Assembly: GCA_965240325.2 (NCBI GenBank)
Contig: OZ251225.1
Span: 1,364,001 to 1,428,000 of the forward strand
Direction of reading: 5' to 3'
Origin: Rebecca billardiae RCC1528
Taxonomy: Eukaryota > Haptophyta
Length of the DNA stretch: 64,000 bases
The position numbers and the translations under genes are program-made. Every line of letters begins with the position of its first letter. Within the stretch, counting starts at the first letter, position 1. Under the pieces are notes generated by a model. It had not been told where the DNA came from. It ran no database searches and saw nothing but the letters and a program-made list of their open reading frames with translations. Shown piece by piece: positions 32,201-42,948 of this stretch.

Positions 32201-32295
32201 GCATTGAGGAGAACGGCGAGCCGCGCCGAAACCCCCCGTCAAAGAGGGAGTCGCCCGCGACCATTCCGCGCCACTTGCGAGGAGGTTCGCCGTAA
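26275..32295 (+). CDS. Receptor-like membrane protein with tandem nucleoside-hydrolase-like domains
   Basis: About 2,006 residues, one exon. The open frame extends to 26197 only through a TTG; the ATG at 26275 or 26284 gives a good signal peptide. Residues about 30-225 hold ephrin-receptor-like Cys repeats (CEPCPSGHVSAAGAEQCSPC, then CPPGSYAASGLVC). Eight or nine membrane spans follow (about 232-650), including KPTFVWFEVAETVRKGLIVG, a pattern seen in other protist GCC-repeat receptors. Cytoplasmic domain 1 (about 652-1005) is IU-nucleoside-hydrolase-like: MITDPGEDLDAEMALLLA keeps DPG and one of the paired Asp. Domain 2 starts VLLDSPTVSAVPALLLLR without that motif, and after a disordered insert repeats the C-terminal half (GVPMRLVTQDAADAC echoes GIPMTIVTRHAACAA). 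A long Ser/Arg-rich tail ends it. Enzyme activity is uncertain; sensing of nucleosides or related ligands is a guess. Confidence 0.82.
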   Translation: MGAMRSRRRASVALRAAALLASLLGAAGGNVTCPVPAACEAGNFAPAGSDRCEPCPSGHVSAAGAEQCSPCPPGSYAASGLVCIPCDTGTYQAAWAQSACRACPERSEHRLQLSDGSYDNDGATGATSIDACVCVDGYVKVAAGDAWSCERCREGMVCTAAGVELASVPVRPGYWRASARSSDVRACPRAEDCSGGRSGAYCAEGAGGPLCATCDSGWTRSPSGACVPCASVSRYFAGSLVAAALLLVAGTLIGVRLLSDSAIAGRIERAAQQLLWLRAGLYRASVHFRSLYAFVQVVAALDLTTDLLAAYPFAAALFRSLRLVNLDLLEVFSAGCAEVGLRARFVALCLLPAAALVPTAAYLVVEALLAKRRALRLSRDSSNNAADRRKARRSRRSLASAGLLLARTMLYCAYAVVPSIMGMAFRSFDCVVVDTSAPDPTAVQYLRHELGVPCATTQSSAWLLMLGGAIVVYGFLVPAALARALAPRSGVGLTLLSLGYKPTFVWFEVAETVRKGLIVGLSVVARTRAVGPFAETGLAAGRETQLLFAFTVQAVHTFLFSQVSPLNSPEAMAVATGVHTVLSLLLVLLALLAAAGSVGGAAAGSGAVAAGVRAIARARTLNAFGVALTAGACVAAYALVMQRAAVEAARAKKEPLIMITDPGEDLDAEMALLLAKWMQEEGLIDLKAVIANLHPARTRARLVRGVLDALRLQHVPVGVGTDGGTTATADTFSESASHFICPPNSARAAALEPARALLHRTLSAARDRSVTLLCISSLKDAALFLRDNGELCAAKLKRVVVMGGVDADWYSAAEASAAWLRPDNARNHRFDVGAAHYFYSACQHAGIPMTIVTRHAACAAPVPRETYDFLAQSGSPIGWRLRKAQRDSIELLWRRACAPPASALRGDLPERCSREWFINTFCVGDVGERNGDDTIWDLIASFQLYDSTALVAAVPALSNYLLTPTAVRVAGVEHHLVGESADEPGVRSARDLSSFMLTAIADAIGVQSASEATSHVIVVLLDSPTVSAVPALLLLRALLDLNLLQCDSLLLVRARDGGLAPSTAAARCAEQLGLTALTEMVVVDDDSSFVGSNIRTSAVFSSSIRTRVDNGAPRDRALDAVDALAAVYDSVGVRARLVLGGGIPMSLARFSREEALLFREKTESIVALGEVVSGSWESFARSKAGADATGRAYAGRRMRQRFHGGFSSSLPEGDDSATSRHGSKEGADSADESGDEKGGGEGPPPLFPILPAAAAEDDLERGPAAAPTPPDSPPFGLGDVRGRLLWRMRGGTPPGVSRAEAKVAPWNGAGGVGERGARLSFPGASPTRPTKPAAAADGADQLRPRLRQPRTLGATEAMEQAADALTSQCMQFGVPMRLVTQDAADACALPAALFDELATHAGELGALSRKAVRGAATALWRAAQCAPSDPARGKLPAECDADWFEQTYCAGARADAAEDVWRLASTIPFPAGATLVSACTKLGTHYLREAATVVVKAARHTTVEPTDVAAPPTHRVFVAEMLAKAAMHDLSHFGAAPAETSGRAPADDGAPAEEPLADAGGAERADGARSRVSPKVSRPGTPPQPSASDAGTPAQPSASDAAWDAGARGVGAVAGRRRRALPPSLTFTVEGLGPIRVSDALPDFLTGARSAAGSSRTGWRGALPLVFSPAGLTMGLGTPARRGELANIGAADTPPRPARRSARVSMRMSTAEMTGGGRSSTADAQADTSRGGTRRGGSSGRQKIEMRDVELVESSRERFERVRAAAHANSAPPRDAKRERAGESRVVAIDGYVRMEKLSTMSRRSRPARDVGCRGPEEGGAAEGAADEGSAPTPALGGSASGSAGTTPDVGQRFMRGRLRLMSSAAGDLKASPHTRSRFAGDKRGSPLTLPRQQDRPSPQTGARQKDAHSSLTRSRLGSMAVLPFSGGGSAGAGTGGTAAAGDGAAEAGASSMSTPASSFGGRPRAELSGAASVASIEENGEPRRNPPSKRESPATIPRHLRGGSP

Positions 32296-33025
<730 letters not shown>

Positions 33026-36000
33026 TCATATCGGCTGCGGCGGCTCGTCGGCGCGCGGTGCGCCGGTCGGCCGGGTGCGGAACGTGGTCTCGTTGAGTCG
33101 CTCAAGCACGCGCGCGCCATGCTCGTGATGCTCGTTGAGCATCGCCTCGATCTGAGCGACGCGGCCGCGCGGTGCGAGCGGGGCGGGGTGTGAGCAAGGG
33201 GGATGTGTGGCGGGGCCGGCGCGGGGGCACACCGCGCGGCGCCAAGCGCGCGGCGCGCGCGGCGTCGCGCGGCACGTGCCAGCGCGTACCAGCTTGGCCA
33301 TCCTGTCGAGCGCGGCGCCCGCGGCGTCGCGCGCCTGTTCGCCCCACAGCCGCAGCGCGGGCTGCACCGCGCGCACGGCCTGCCGCTGCCACAGGGTGTG
33401 CCCCTCGGTGAACGCGTACAGGGCCGCCCAGAACTCGGGCCGCTCGTCGGAGAGCACCGCGCCGCGCGCGCGCTCGAGCGCCGCCGCCGACTCCGCCTGC
33501 TTCTTGATGCTGGCCACGGCCTCGCGCTCGCGCTCGACCCACGCGGCGACGAGCCGGGCGCGCACGGCGAGCGTCTCGCGCGACTTGACCGCGCGCTGCT
33601 CGCGCGCGCGCTGCTGGTCGACGCGCTGCCTCCGCGCCGGGCTGTCCTGGAGGGGCTGCGCCGAGCCGCGCGCCGCGCCCTGCCGGCGGAGCAGCGAGCC
33701 CATCACCGGCTCCAGCCCGTCCTCCTCGCGCTCGGCGTCGTCGAGCGCCGTCGCGCCGAACTGGTCCTCCGCGCTCACGTCGAGCGCGGGCTCGCGCAGG
33801 AGGAGGAGGAGGCAGTCGACGGCGGTGCTCGACGCGGCGAGGTGGAGCGCGGTGCGCCTGTGCGCGTCGGCCGCGTTCACGTCGCACTGCGCGCGCAGCA
33901 GCAGCCGCATCATCGCCGCGTCGTTCGTCGCCGCGGCGGAGCACAGCGCGGACGCGGCGTCGAAGCCCGGAGCAAAGCGCGCGCCGTGCCCCAGCAGCAG
34001 CTCGACGCACTCGCCGCGACCGAAGTTGACCGCGTTCGTCAGCGGCGTCGCGTCGCGCGCATCGACGATGTTCACGTCGGCGCGGTGCTCGATCAGCATC
34101 CGCGCGTTCTCCACGTGCCCCTGCGACGCGGCCACATGCAGCGCGGTGCGCCGAAACCGCGAGACCGTGTTGATGTCGACGCCGTACACGCACAGCTGCC
34201 GCAGCTCGGCCGAGTCGTCCGCGCGCACGGCCGCGGAGCAGAGCCGGTCGCTCAGGTCGGACGCGCCCTGCCGCGCGCCGTGCGCCGAGAGCAGAGCGGC
34301 AACGTCCGCGTGCGCGCCCGACAGCGCGTCGTCGAGCGCGGTGCTGCCGCGCCGGTCCTCCGCGCGCGCGTCCGCCTTGTGCGCAAGCAATAGCGTGACA
34401 ACGGGCGCGCTGCCGCCGCACGCGGCGAGGTGCAGCGCGGTGCGCCCGTCGAAGTCGGCGCTGTTCACCTCGACGGCGGAGGCGGAGAGCAACCGGCGCA
34501 CCGCGTCCACGTCGCCCTTCACGGCCGCGGTGCACAGCCGCGCGTGCTGCAGCTGCTGCCGCTTCTCCTTCGCCGCCGCGAGCACGTTGTGAGCCGAGCG
34601 CAGACCGGTCTCGCCCGCGTGCGAGGCGGCGCCGCTCACGTGCGTGCCCTCCGAGCGGCTCGTGAGCCGGCCGGCGCTCGGGTCGGAGGAGCGCTCGGAG
34701 GGCAGGCGCGCGGAGCTGCGGCCGGTGCGCGCGGTCTGCGCCGCCTCGCCTGCGGCGCGCGGGGCGGCGCGGCGGGGCGGCGCGCGGCGCGTGAGCCCGA
34801 GAGCGAGGGCAGCGCGCGCGCGCGCGCAGCGGCGGGCGCGGCGCCGGCGGCACGGCGCGCGCGCACCGTCGAACTGGGCGAAGGCGCTGTCCATCACGCG
34901 GTCCTCCTCCGCCGGGAACAGCTTGATCACCGCGCGGTACGCCTCGCGCGAGAGCACGAACACCTTGGCGGCCGAGCCGCGCGAGACGCGCGCCGAGCGC
35001 ACGTGCCGAATCCCAAAGATGAACGAGACGGCGCCGACAGTGTCTCCGGGGCCGAGCACGTCGAGGGGCTGCTCGGAGGGCTCGGCGCCGTCGTCCTCCG
35101 CCTCGGCGTACGCCTCGACCTCGCCGCTCGCGATCAGCAGCAGCTCCTTGCACGCCTCGCCCTGCCTGTGCACCTCCACCTCGGCGTCGAGCAGGCGCTC
35201 GCGCAGCGAGGACGAGACGCGGTCGAGGAAGCCGCCCGAGCAGCCGCGCAGCAGCGCGCAGTTGGCGACGAGCGCGCGGTTCGTGTGCGCCGAGACCTCG
35301 ACCTGCAGCGCCATCGGCAGCGCCGTGTAGATCGCGTCCGCCTGCAGCTGCGAGAGCGAGGCGCTCTGCAGCCGCTGCGTGAAGAACTTGCGCAGCCGCG
35401 CCTTGAGCTCGGAGGGCACGCGGATGTGCGCAATGTACGTGTGCGCGAGCTCGAGCTGCGCGCGCTTGGCGACGATGGCGTCGTCCTGCTTCATCACGAG
35501 GCCGGAGACGCCGCCCACCGCCCACGCGTACACCGTCATGTTGAGCACGAGCACGCCGACGTAGAAGACCATCTCGCCGAAGTTCGCCGGCAGCTGCGAG
35601 AGCCCCAGCGCCGAGAGCATCGAGATCACCGAGTTCATCGAGATGAGATAGTGGTCGATCATCCGCGCCTCGTGCGACGCGTACTCGGGCGGGTAGTTCC
35701 CGCCCACCTTGGACGCGAGCATCTCGTACTCGTCGGCCCAGGTGACGGCGGTGAGCGAGCGCGCGTACGGCGAGTAGCCCATCACGTTCCAGCCGCACGC
35801 GCACAGGTGCGACACGTACAGGATCACCGAGAGGTTGACGAGCAGCCCGCCCGCCAGGTCGGTGTCGGAGAGGCGCGAGTGCCATCGGAGGAACGCCGCC
35901 CACGCGTACCGCACGTTGATCAGCCGCGTGAGGCGCAGGCTCGAGTAGACGAGCGTATGCGCTCCGAGCGCGTACGCGAGCACGTCGTGCGGCCACGACG

Positions 36001-39000
36001 CGAGCAGGTCGAGCGTGAAGTGCGTGTCGCGGTAGTGCCGCCGCAGCTCGCGCGGCTCGACCACCTCGACCGAGTTGTCGTTCACGTACGTCGTCACAAA
36101 GCACACGCCCATGCGCAGCACGTAGAAGCCGTCGAGCGCAAAGCCCACGCCGTGGATCCAGCCCATGTGCTGCGTGTCGTCGAAGAAGGCAAGCTGGAGC
36201 GGCACGAGGCACGCGTCGAAGACGGTGAACACGAGGAAGCAGCGGTGCAGCCAGTGCGAGATGGGCGAGCGGCAGCTGAGCACGTACCACGGACGCGACG
36301 CCACGGCGTCCGCCGCGACGCCCGCCCCGACCGCCGCGCCGCCCGGCGCGCCAGCGCGGGCGAGCCGGCCGAAGCGGCTGCCGAGGGCGTCGAAGCCGAG
36401 CCGGCCGGTGCGCGCGCCGCCGGCGGCGCCGTTCGTGCGCAGCCGCTGCGCCTCCGCGCGCAGCTTCGCGGTGATCGCTTTCCACGTCACCACCGCCTCG
36501 GCGTCGCCCGACGCGCCGTCGTCGTGCCAGACGCCCGACTCGGTCGCTGGCAGCTCGTCGACCGACCTGGGCGCGTCAGAGGCGTGCGCGTCCGCGCCGT
36601 CCAGGCTGAGGCCGAGTGTCTCCTTGCACCAGCGGCGCACATGCTCGGGGCGCGTGCTCTCGGGCAGCACGATCGGGTGGTGCATCACGCCGAGCAGCGC
36701 CGCCGCGTCCACCGCGACCTCCTCGTCGAGCCGGCGCGTCTCCAGCCGCTGCACGATCGCCTCGGCGAGCGCGGCGCACGCGGCCGCGCTGCCGAGCGTC
36801 GCCGTGAGCTGAGCGAGCGTGCTCGCATCCTCCGCGGTGGTGGGCCGCGCGCCCTCGCGCGCGGGCGGCTCGTCCACGGCGGCCGCCGCCGGCTCGTCCG
36901 CCTCGCGCGCCGCGGATTCGGTCGACGTGCGCGCCTGCCGCGCCGTGTGCGCGGTGAGGGCGGACAACTTGAGCGCGGGCGGCGTCGGCGGCCGCGAGCG
37001 CTCCCCCGCCCCGTCGTCCGCGCTCGGCGCATCCGCCGCGCCGTCGTGCGCGCCGCCGGGCGCGCGGCTCGCGAGGATCCACGCGGCGACGCCCACGTGG
37101 AACTGGTGCCGGGTGATCCGCCCCGGCAGCTTGCGCTCCGGCACGGCGTCGGCGCCGTCCATCGTCTGGCTCTCGCGAGTGGCTGCGTCGGCGGGCAGCC
37201 TGCCGAGCATCAGCGCCTGCAGGGCGGCCGACTCGCGCCTCCTGTGCTGCTCCCGAGGGGCGAGGGGCTCGAGGTCGGCGGGGTCGTGGGCGTCGGAGGC
37301 GTGCTCGACGCCGAGCAGGGCCGCGAGCTCGCCCACCTCGTCCGTCTCCTCCGTGGCCGTGCTCGGCTCCTGGCTGTCGCTGTGCTTGGTGGGCGCCGTG
37401 GGCGCGGACGCGGCCGCGGGCGCGCCGGCGGCGGCGCGCTCGAGCCGCGGCGCGCTGCGCGCCGGCGCCTCGTCGGCGGGCGGCTGCGCAGCCTTGCTCA
37501 TCCGGAGCGAGGCAAAGAGTGGAGAGCCGTCCGAGGTGTCCACGCTGCCGCCAGAGGCACCCGAGCGGAACACGCCGTGCCGGCGAGGCTGGTCGATCGC
37601 GACCAGCCCGCCCTCCGCCTCCGCCTCGTCGTGACCCGGCGCCGCCTCCACCGCCGCGGCCGCGAGCGCGCCGGGCGCGACGGCGGCTGCGCCGCCCGAC
37701 GCCGCGGGCCCGGCCGGATGCGGCGGCTGCGCGCCGCGCTCGTCGGCCTCGTCGTCGGCCACGGAGTCCGGGCGGGCGTTGGAGCCCGCCCGGCTCGCGC
37801 TCAGCGCCTCGCTCTTCGCGCGGCTCAGCGCGTCGTCCGCGGACGAGCTGGCAAGCTGCACAGAAGCGCGCATGTGCGACGCGCGCGTCTGGGACTCGCG
37901 CGGCGCGCCGAGCGCGCGCGCCGCCGTGATCACGTGCGCGAAGAGCTGCTTGATCTCGGTCTTGCCCATCTCGCCGAGCGAGCCCTCCAGCGTGTGCACG
38001 TCGCGCGGGCGGATGTACCCCCGCTCGCGCGTGTCGAAGACGGAGAAGAGCTGGCTGATCACGTGCACGGCCTCGGCGACGCGCGCGGCGTGTGCGCCGG
38101 GCTCGCCGCCCGCCGCCGCGCCGCCCGGGCCGCTCCACGCCGCCGAGAGGTCGAGCGACGGCGCGGGCGGCGAGCCGAGCGCGCCGAGCGCGCCGCCGCT
38201 CGGCGTGCTGCTCAGCTCGCGCTTCATCCGCGCCGCGATGGGCGAGCGCCGCACCCCGGCGAGCGGCGAGCCATTGCTGGGCGATGGCGTGACCGAGACC
38301 GGCGCGCCGACCTCCTCGTCCGAGGCGGCCGCGACGATGGCGGCGACCGCCGAGAGCCCGTTCGCGCGCGAGCCGCCGCCGTGCGAGGCGCGCCCGCTCG
38401 AGCCGGGGTGCTTGCGCGAGAGCAGGCCGGAGAACGTGCTGCCGTTCGGCCGCGTCTTGCGCCACCTCGTCGCGCCGATCTCGTCGGCCGTCGCGCGCGG
38501 CGGCGTGCTCGGATGCGAGTCGGTCGCGCCGCTGCTGTGCGCGTCGTGCAGCTTCTGGAAGTGATCGAGGAAGAGGGGCGAGGCGAGCAGCGCGACGAAG
38601 CCACCGGAGGAGATGTACGCGCCCGCGGGGAGGCGCGCGTCCACCTCGTCCGCCATCTCGATCGCCTTGTCGTCGTCCACGCCAAGGTCCTCGCGCAGCA
38701 GCGTGCGGAGCGCCCCGCGCTCCGCCTTGCGCCGGCTGGCGCGCGCCATGTGCGCTCGCGTCTCCATCGCGAGCCGCCGGGCGAAGAGGTCCTGCAGGTG
38801 GACGAGCCCCGCCTCCGCGCTGGGCAGCTGCAGCACGAGGCGGATGAACGCGTGGCGCACCGAGCCCGGGTGCGACGCCGCGCGCCCCTTCAGCCCCGCC
38901 GCGCCCGCGCCGCCGCCCCGAACGGCCGCGCCGCTCTCGCCGCCGCGCAGCTCGGCGCGAGAGCCGCTGTCGTCCGAGCCGTCCGCCGAGCCGTCGTCGT

Positions 39001-42000
39001 CGTGCTCGAGCTCGCGGAGCCGGGCGTCGTCGTCGGCGTCGTCGATCCCGTCCTCGCTCTCCTCGTCGTCGTACCTGTCCTCCACGCCGTACGCGCCGAT
39101 CCAGCGCTCGGCGTGCCGGCTGAGCAGCCGGTACAGCGCGTGGTGCTCGCGCGTGAGCAGCCGCGCCGCCTGCGCCGCGCGCTTGAGGCTGGTGCCCACG
39201 TCGTGCACGCTCGCGAGCGCGCGCTCGCGCTCGCTCTCTCGCTCGCGCGCGCGCTCCTGCACCGCGTCGCGCAGCGCGAGCATGTCCACCTCGCGCGCCG
39301 CGCCCAGCCGCGCGTGCAGCAGCTCCTGCCCGTCGCGCTGCGCGCGCGCGGAGGAGGCGGGCGGCAGCGCCGCGCCCGCGTGCGCGAGCAGCGGCCCAAT
39401 CTCGGACTGCACGGCGTGCGAGCGCGCGCCGAGGGCCTGGACGAGCGGCGGCCGGCCCCAGCGGTCGGCGAGCGAGACGTTCGCGAGGCCGGCGATCAGC
39501 CGGAAGACGACGCCGGTCGCGCCCGCCTGCACGGCGAGCATGAGCGGCGTGCGCCCGTCGTAGTCGGCCGCGTCGATGGGCGCTCCCAGGTCAAGCAGCT
39601 CGGAGACGCGCTCGTCGTCGCCGTGCGTGCACGCCTCGCGCAGCCACTGGCCGAGGAGCCGCGTGGACGGCGTGGCGCGCGCGCGCACGAGCACGCGCGC
39701 CGCGAGCACGTGCCGGCTGCGCACCGCGTCGTCCAGCGCCGTGCAGCCCCACCGGTCGCGCGCGCTCACGTCCGCCAGGTTCTCGAGCAGGAACTCGGTC
39801 GTGCGCACGTCGCCGCCGGTCGCGGCCACGTGCAGCGCGGTGCGCGAATCGTGGTTGGAGGAGTTGACGTCGACGCCGTGCTCGAGCAGCAGCGCGAGGT
39901 GCGCCACGTCCCCGCGCTTCGCCGCCGCGTGCATGTGCGTCGCCGGCCGCTCGATCCGCAGCACCGCGCCGCCGCGCGCGAGCTCCTCCGCCATCGACGC
40001 GTGACGGCCGACCACGGCCATCTCCATCGCGCTCGTCCCAAAACGATCCTGCGCGCGGCGCGGGGCGGGGCGGGTGAGGGCGTGGTGCACGGTAGCGCGC
40101 GCGCGCCACACACGCGCCACACACGCGCCACACACGCGCCAGACGCGCCACGTGCGCCACATGCGCCACGAGCGCCACACACGCGCCACACACGCGCCAC
40201 ACACGCGCCAGACGCGCCACGTGCGCCACATGCGCCACGAGCGCCACACACGCGCCACACACGCGCCACACGCGCCACGTGCGCCACATGCGCCACGAGC
40301 GCCACACACGCGCCACACACGCGCCAGACGCGCCACGTGCGCCACATGCGCCACGAGCGCCACACACGCGCCACACACGCGCCACACACGCGCCAGACGC
40401 GCCACGTGCGCCACATGCGCCACGAGCGCCACACACGCGCCACACACGCGCCAGACGCGCCACGTGCGCCACATGCGCCACGAGCGCCACACACGCGCCA
40501 CACACGCGCCAGACGCGCCACGTGCGCCACATGCGCCACGAGCGCCACACACGCGCCACACACGCGCCAGACGCGCCACGTGCGCCACATGCGCCACGAG
40601 CGCCACACACGCGCCACACACGCGCCACACACGCGCCAGACGCGCCACGTGCGCCACATGCGCCACGAGCGCCACACACGCGCCACACACGCGCCACACA
40701 CGCGCCAGACGCGCCACGTGCGCCACATGCGCCACGAGCGCCACACACGCGCCACACGCGCCACACGCGCGCGCGAGCGCACCTGTGCGTGGACGTCAGC
40801 CTGCAGCTCCACGAGCAGCCGGACAACGGCCGGGTTGCCCTCGAGCACGGCGAGGTGGAGGGTGGTGCGCCGGTCGTACGAGGCGGTGGCGAGGTCGAAT
40901 CCACCGCGCGTCGCGAGCGCGCGCACCGCCTCCGTGTCGCCCTGCCGCACCGCCATCGCCATCTGCGCGAACGCGTCCTCGTTGCGCTCGACGATGGCGG
41001 CGCGGATCGCGGCGCGCAGCGCGTCGTGCTCGCGCAGCTCGTCCTCGTCCATCGTGCTGCGGTCGACGCCGGCGGCGTCGGCGGCGTCGGCGCCGCGGCT
41101 GTCGAGCGCGTACCGGTGCAGCAGGTTGTGCGTCGCCTGCTCCGCCTGCTCGGGGTACGTGTGCACCAGCTCCTCCCAGCTGCGCGCCGAGAGCACGACC
41201 AGCGTCACCTCCGAGTGTGCGGTCGCGCTCACCGTGTACGGCTGCGGGATGCCGACGAGGAAGGCGACCTCGCCGACGAGCTGGCCGGGGCCGAGGTCGG
41301 AGCGCACCGTCGCGATGTGCTCGCCCTGCTTGGTCACGTGCAGCGCGCCGCCCACGCACCACAGCAGCTCCGTCGCGCCGTCGCCGCGCTTCCACAGCCG
41401 CTCGGACGGCAGCGCGTACCGCTCGAGGAGCGCGAGCGCGATCTGGTTGTGGAACTGCGCGGAGCAGAAGTGGAAGAGCCAGGTGGAGGCGGTCTCGCGC
41501 GAGTACTGCGCGACGGCGACCTCGGTGCGCAGCGAGATGGGCATCTGCGAGACCACGCGCGAGATGCTCGACGCCGCCTTTGCGTGCTGGAACGTGAAGT
41601 GGTCGCGGATGCGCGCGGCGAGCGCGGGCGGCAGCTGCCGTGTCTCCGCGTACTCGTCGACCATCTTGAGGTCCTCGCGGTGCCGCGTCGTGGTCTCGTC
41701 CGCGCGCACGAGGTAGTGGAAGAGCGTGCCGAGCACGAACGCGTAGAACACCATCTGCACCGGCGTGACCGCCGCCGAGTAGAGGATCTCCACCTGCGTG
41801 GAGAGCGTGATGCTGCCGTAGCCCATCGCTGCCCGAGCGCACGCGCGCGCGGAGGGAGGTGGCGGCGCGGGGCGCGCGGTGGGCGGCCGGCGGCACGCTC
41901 GGGCGGGTGCGCGAATCCCCCCCCCCGCCGCCCGGTGCGCAGGACGCGCGCGCGCAGGCAGAGACGGCAAGGCAGGTAGGAGGTCCCTCCGGCGCGCACC

Positions 42001-42948
42001 CGTCATGCCCGCCCACGCCATGTAGAGGGACATCAAGTACCAGTGGAAGGGGCCGACGAGGTGCGGATTCAGCTCCCGATTGCCCGTGAGCAGCTCGAGC
42101 TGCGCCGCCCAGATGGGCAGCTCGAGCGTCTCCGCCGACCACTCGCGCGCGATCAGCCACCAGCCGCACGCGACCCAGTGCGGCACGCTCACGAGGACGA
42201 GCGTGAACTTGTAGACCGCGAGGAACTTGGTGTTGGTCGAGAGGTCGTTGTTGATGTCCGCGACGAAGGCGACGAGCTCGCGCACGCGCACGCACCGCAC
42301 GAGCTGCACCCACCGCCACGCGGCCGTCGAGCCCGTCGCAAAGTACACCGCGCGCGAGACGTGCAGCGCGACAACGACAATCACGTCGCGCGCGATCGCC
42401 TTCACATCGAGCGGCGGCGCCGGCGCGGCGCCCGCGGCGGCGGCGTCGCGCACCGCGCGCCGCTGGCGCAGCACCGCCTGCGCGAGCCACAGCAGCTCGA
42501 ACAAATCGACAATCACGTCGAGAGCCACCGCCGCCGGCTGGTAGATCACCAGCTCGGGCAGCGCGACGCGGACGGGTATCAGCATCTCCTCGTACGTGAG
42601 CGCGGGGAGTCGCGCGATCTTCGAGTACTTGGCGAGGCGCTCAGCGCGCTCGCGGCGCTCGAGCTCGCGCGTGGCGGCCTCGCGACGCTCAAAGTCGCTG
42701 ACTGCGCTCGTCCCCGTCAGCACAGTCCGCCACCGTACGCGGCCACGCTGGATGCGCGGCCGCAGCGGCCCGTCCGCGGTGCGGAGGATGCTTCGTGGAG
42801 CTTTTCCAGAGGCGGGCCCCAGGGCTGGAGACGTCGCGCCCTTCGACGCGAAGCGCCCGAGACCGCCCGTAAGCGCATGCAACAGCCGCGGCGCCAACGC
42901 CCGCGAAGGCTTGACCGTGGCCGACGACGCGGCGTCGTTATTGCCCAT
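33026..42948 (-). CDS. Tandem (twin) cyclic-nucleotide-type cation channel with ankyrin repeats, 5 exons
   Basis: Exons 42948-42000, 41828-40783, 40048-34867, 34749-33290 and 33151-33026 join in frame to about 2,920 residues. The frame opens at a GTG (42996); the first ATG is 42948. Half 1: membrane core with S5 (FKFTLVLVSVPHWVACGWW-like; exact text YKFTLVLVSVPHWVACGWW), pore GMTAMGYGSITLST spliced across intron 1, cNMP-binding domain (LGPGQLVGEVAFLVGIPQP) and ankyrins split by intron 2. A linker has an EF-hand-like stretch (FSVFDTRERGYIRPRDVHTL). Half 2: S1-S6 (36290-35480), pore ISMLSALGLSQLPANFGEM, cNMP-binding domain (LGPGDTVGAVSFIFGIRHVR) and a second ankyrin block (34560-33690). Each half resembles plant AKT-type K+ channels. 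Half 1 has GYGS for GYGD; half 2 has no GYG. Both phosphate cassettes are degenerate. A pseudo-tetramer from two chains is inferred. Confidence 0.88.
40103..40766 (-). repeat. ~60-bp minisatellite inside intron 2 of the channel gene
   Basis: Ten copies of a unit of roughly 57-69 bp containing CGTGCGCCACATGCGCCACG and AGCGCCACACACGCGCCA; units vary in the number of CACACACGCGC blocks. It fills almost the entire 734-bp intron (40049-40782). Although intronic, the array is free of stops in several frames on both strands, so it generates spurious long ORFs (the repeated ALVAHVAHVARLARVWRV peptide). Confidence 0.9.

Noticed and set aside
40049-40744. Repetitive peptide ALVAHVAHVARLARVWRV as the N-terminus of a minus-strand protein
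   Set aside because: It translates the intron-2 minisatellite. Splicing at 40783/40048 restores an ankyrin repeat exactly, so the array is intronic.
40103-40766. CRISPR-like array in the channel intron
   Set aside because: There are no unique spacers; it is a head-to-tail minisatellite with length variants.
34430-41716. Plus-strand open frame of 2,428 codons opposite the channel gene
   Set aside because: It is the GC-rich shadow of the minus-strand channel exons and runs through the intronic minisatellite. It has no domains and is Arg/His/Ala-rich, as expected for an antisense frame.
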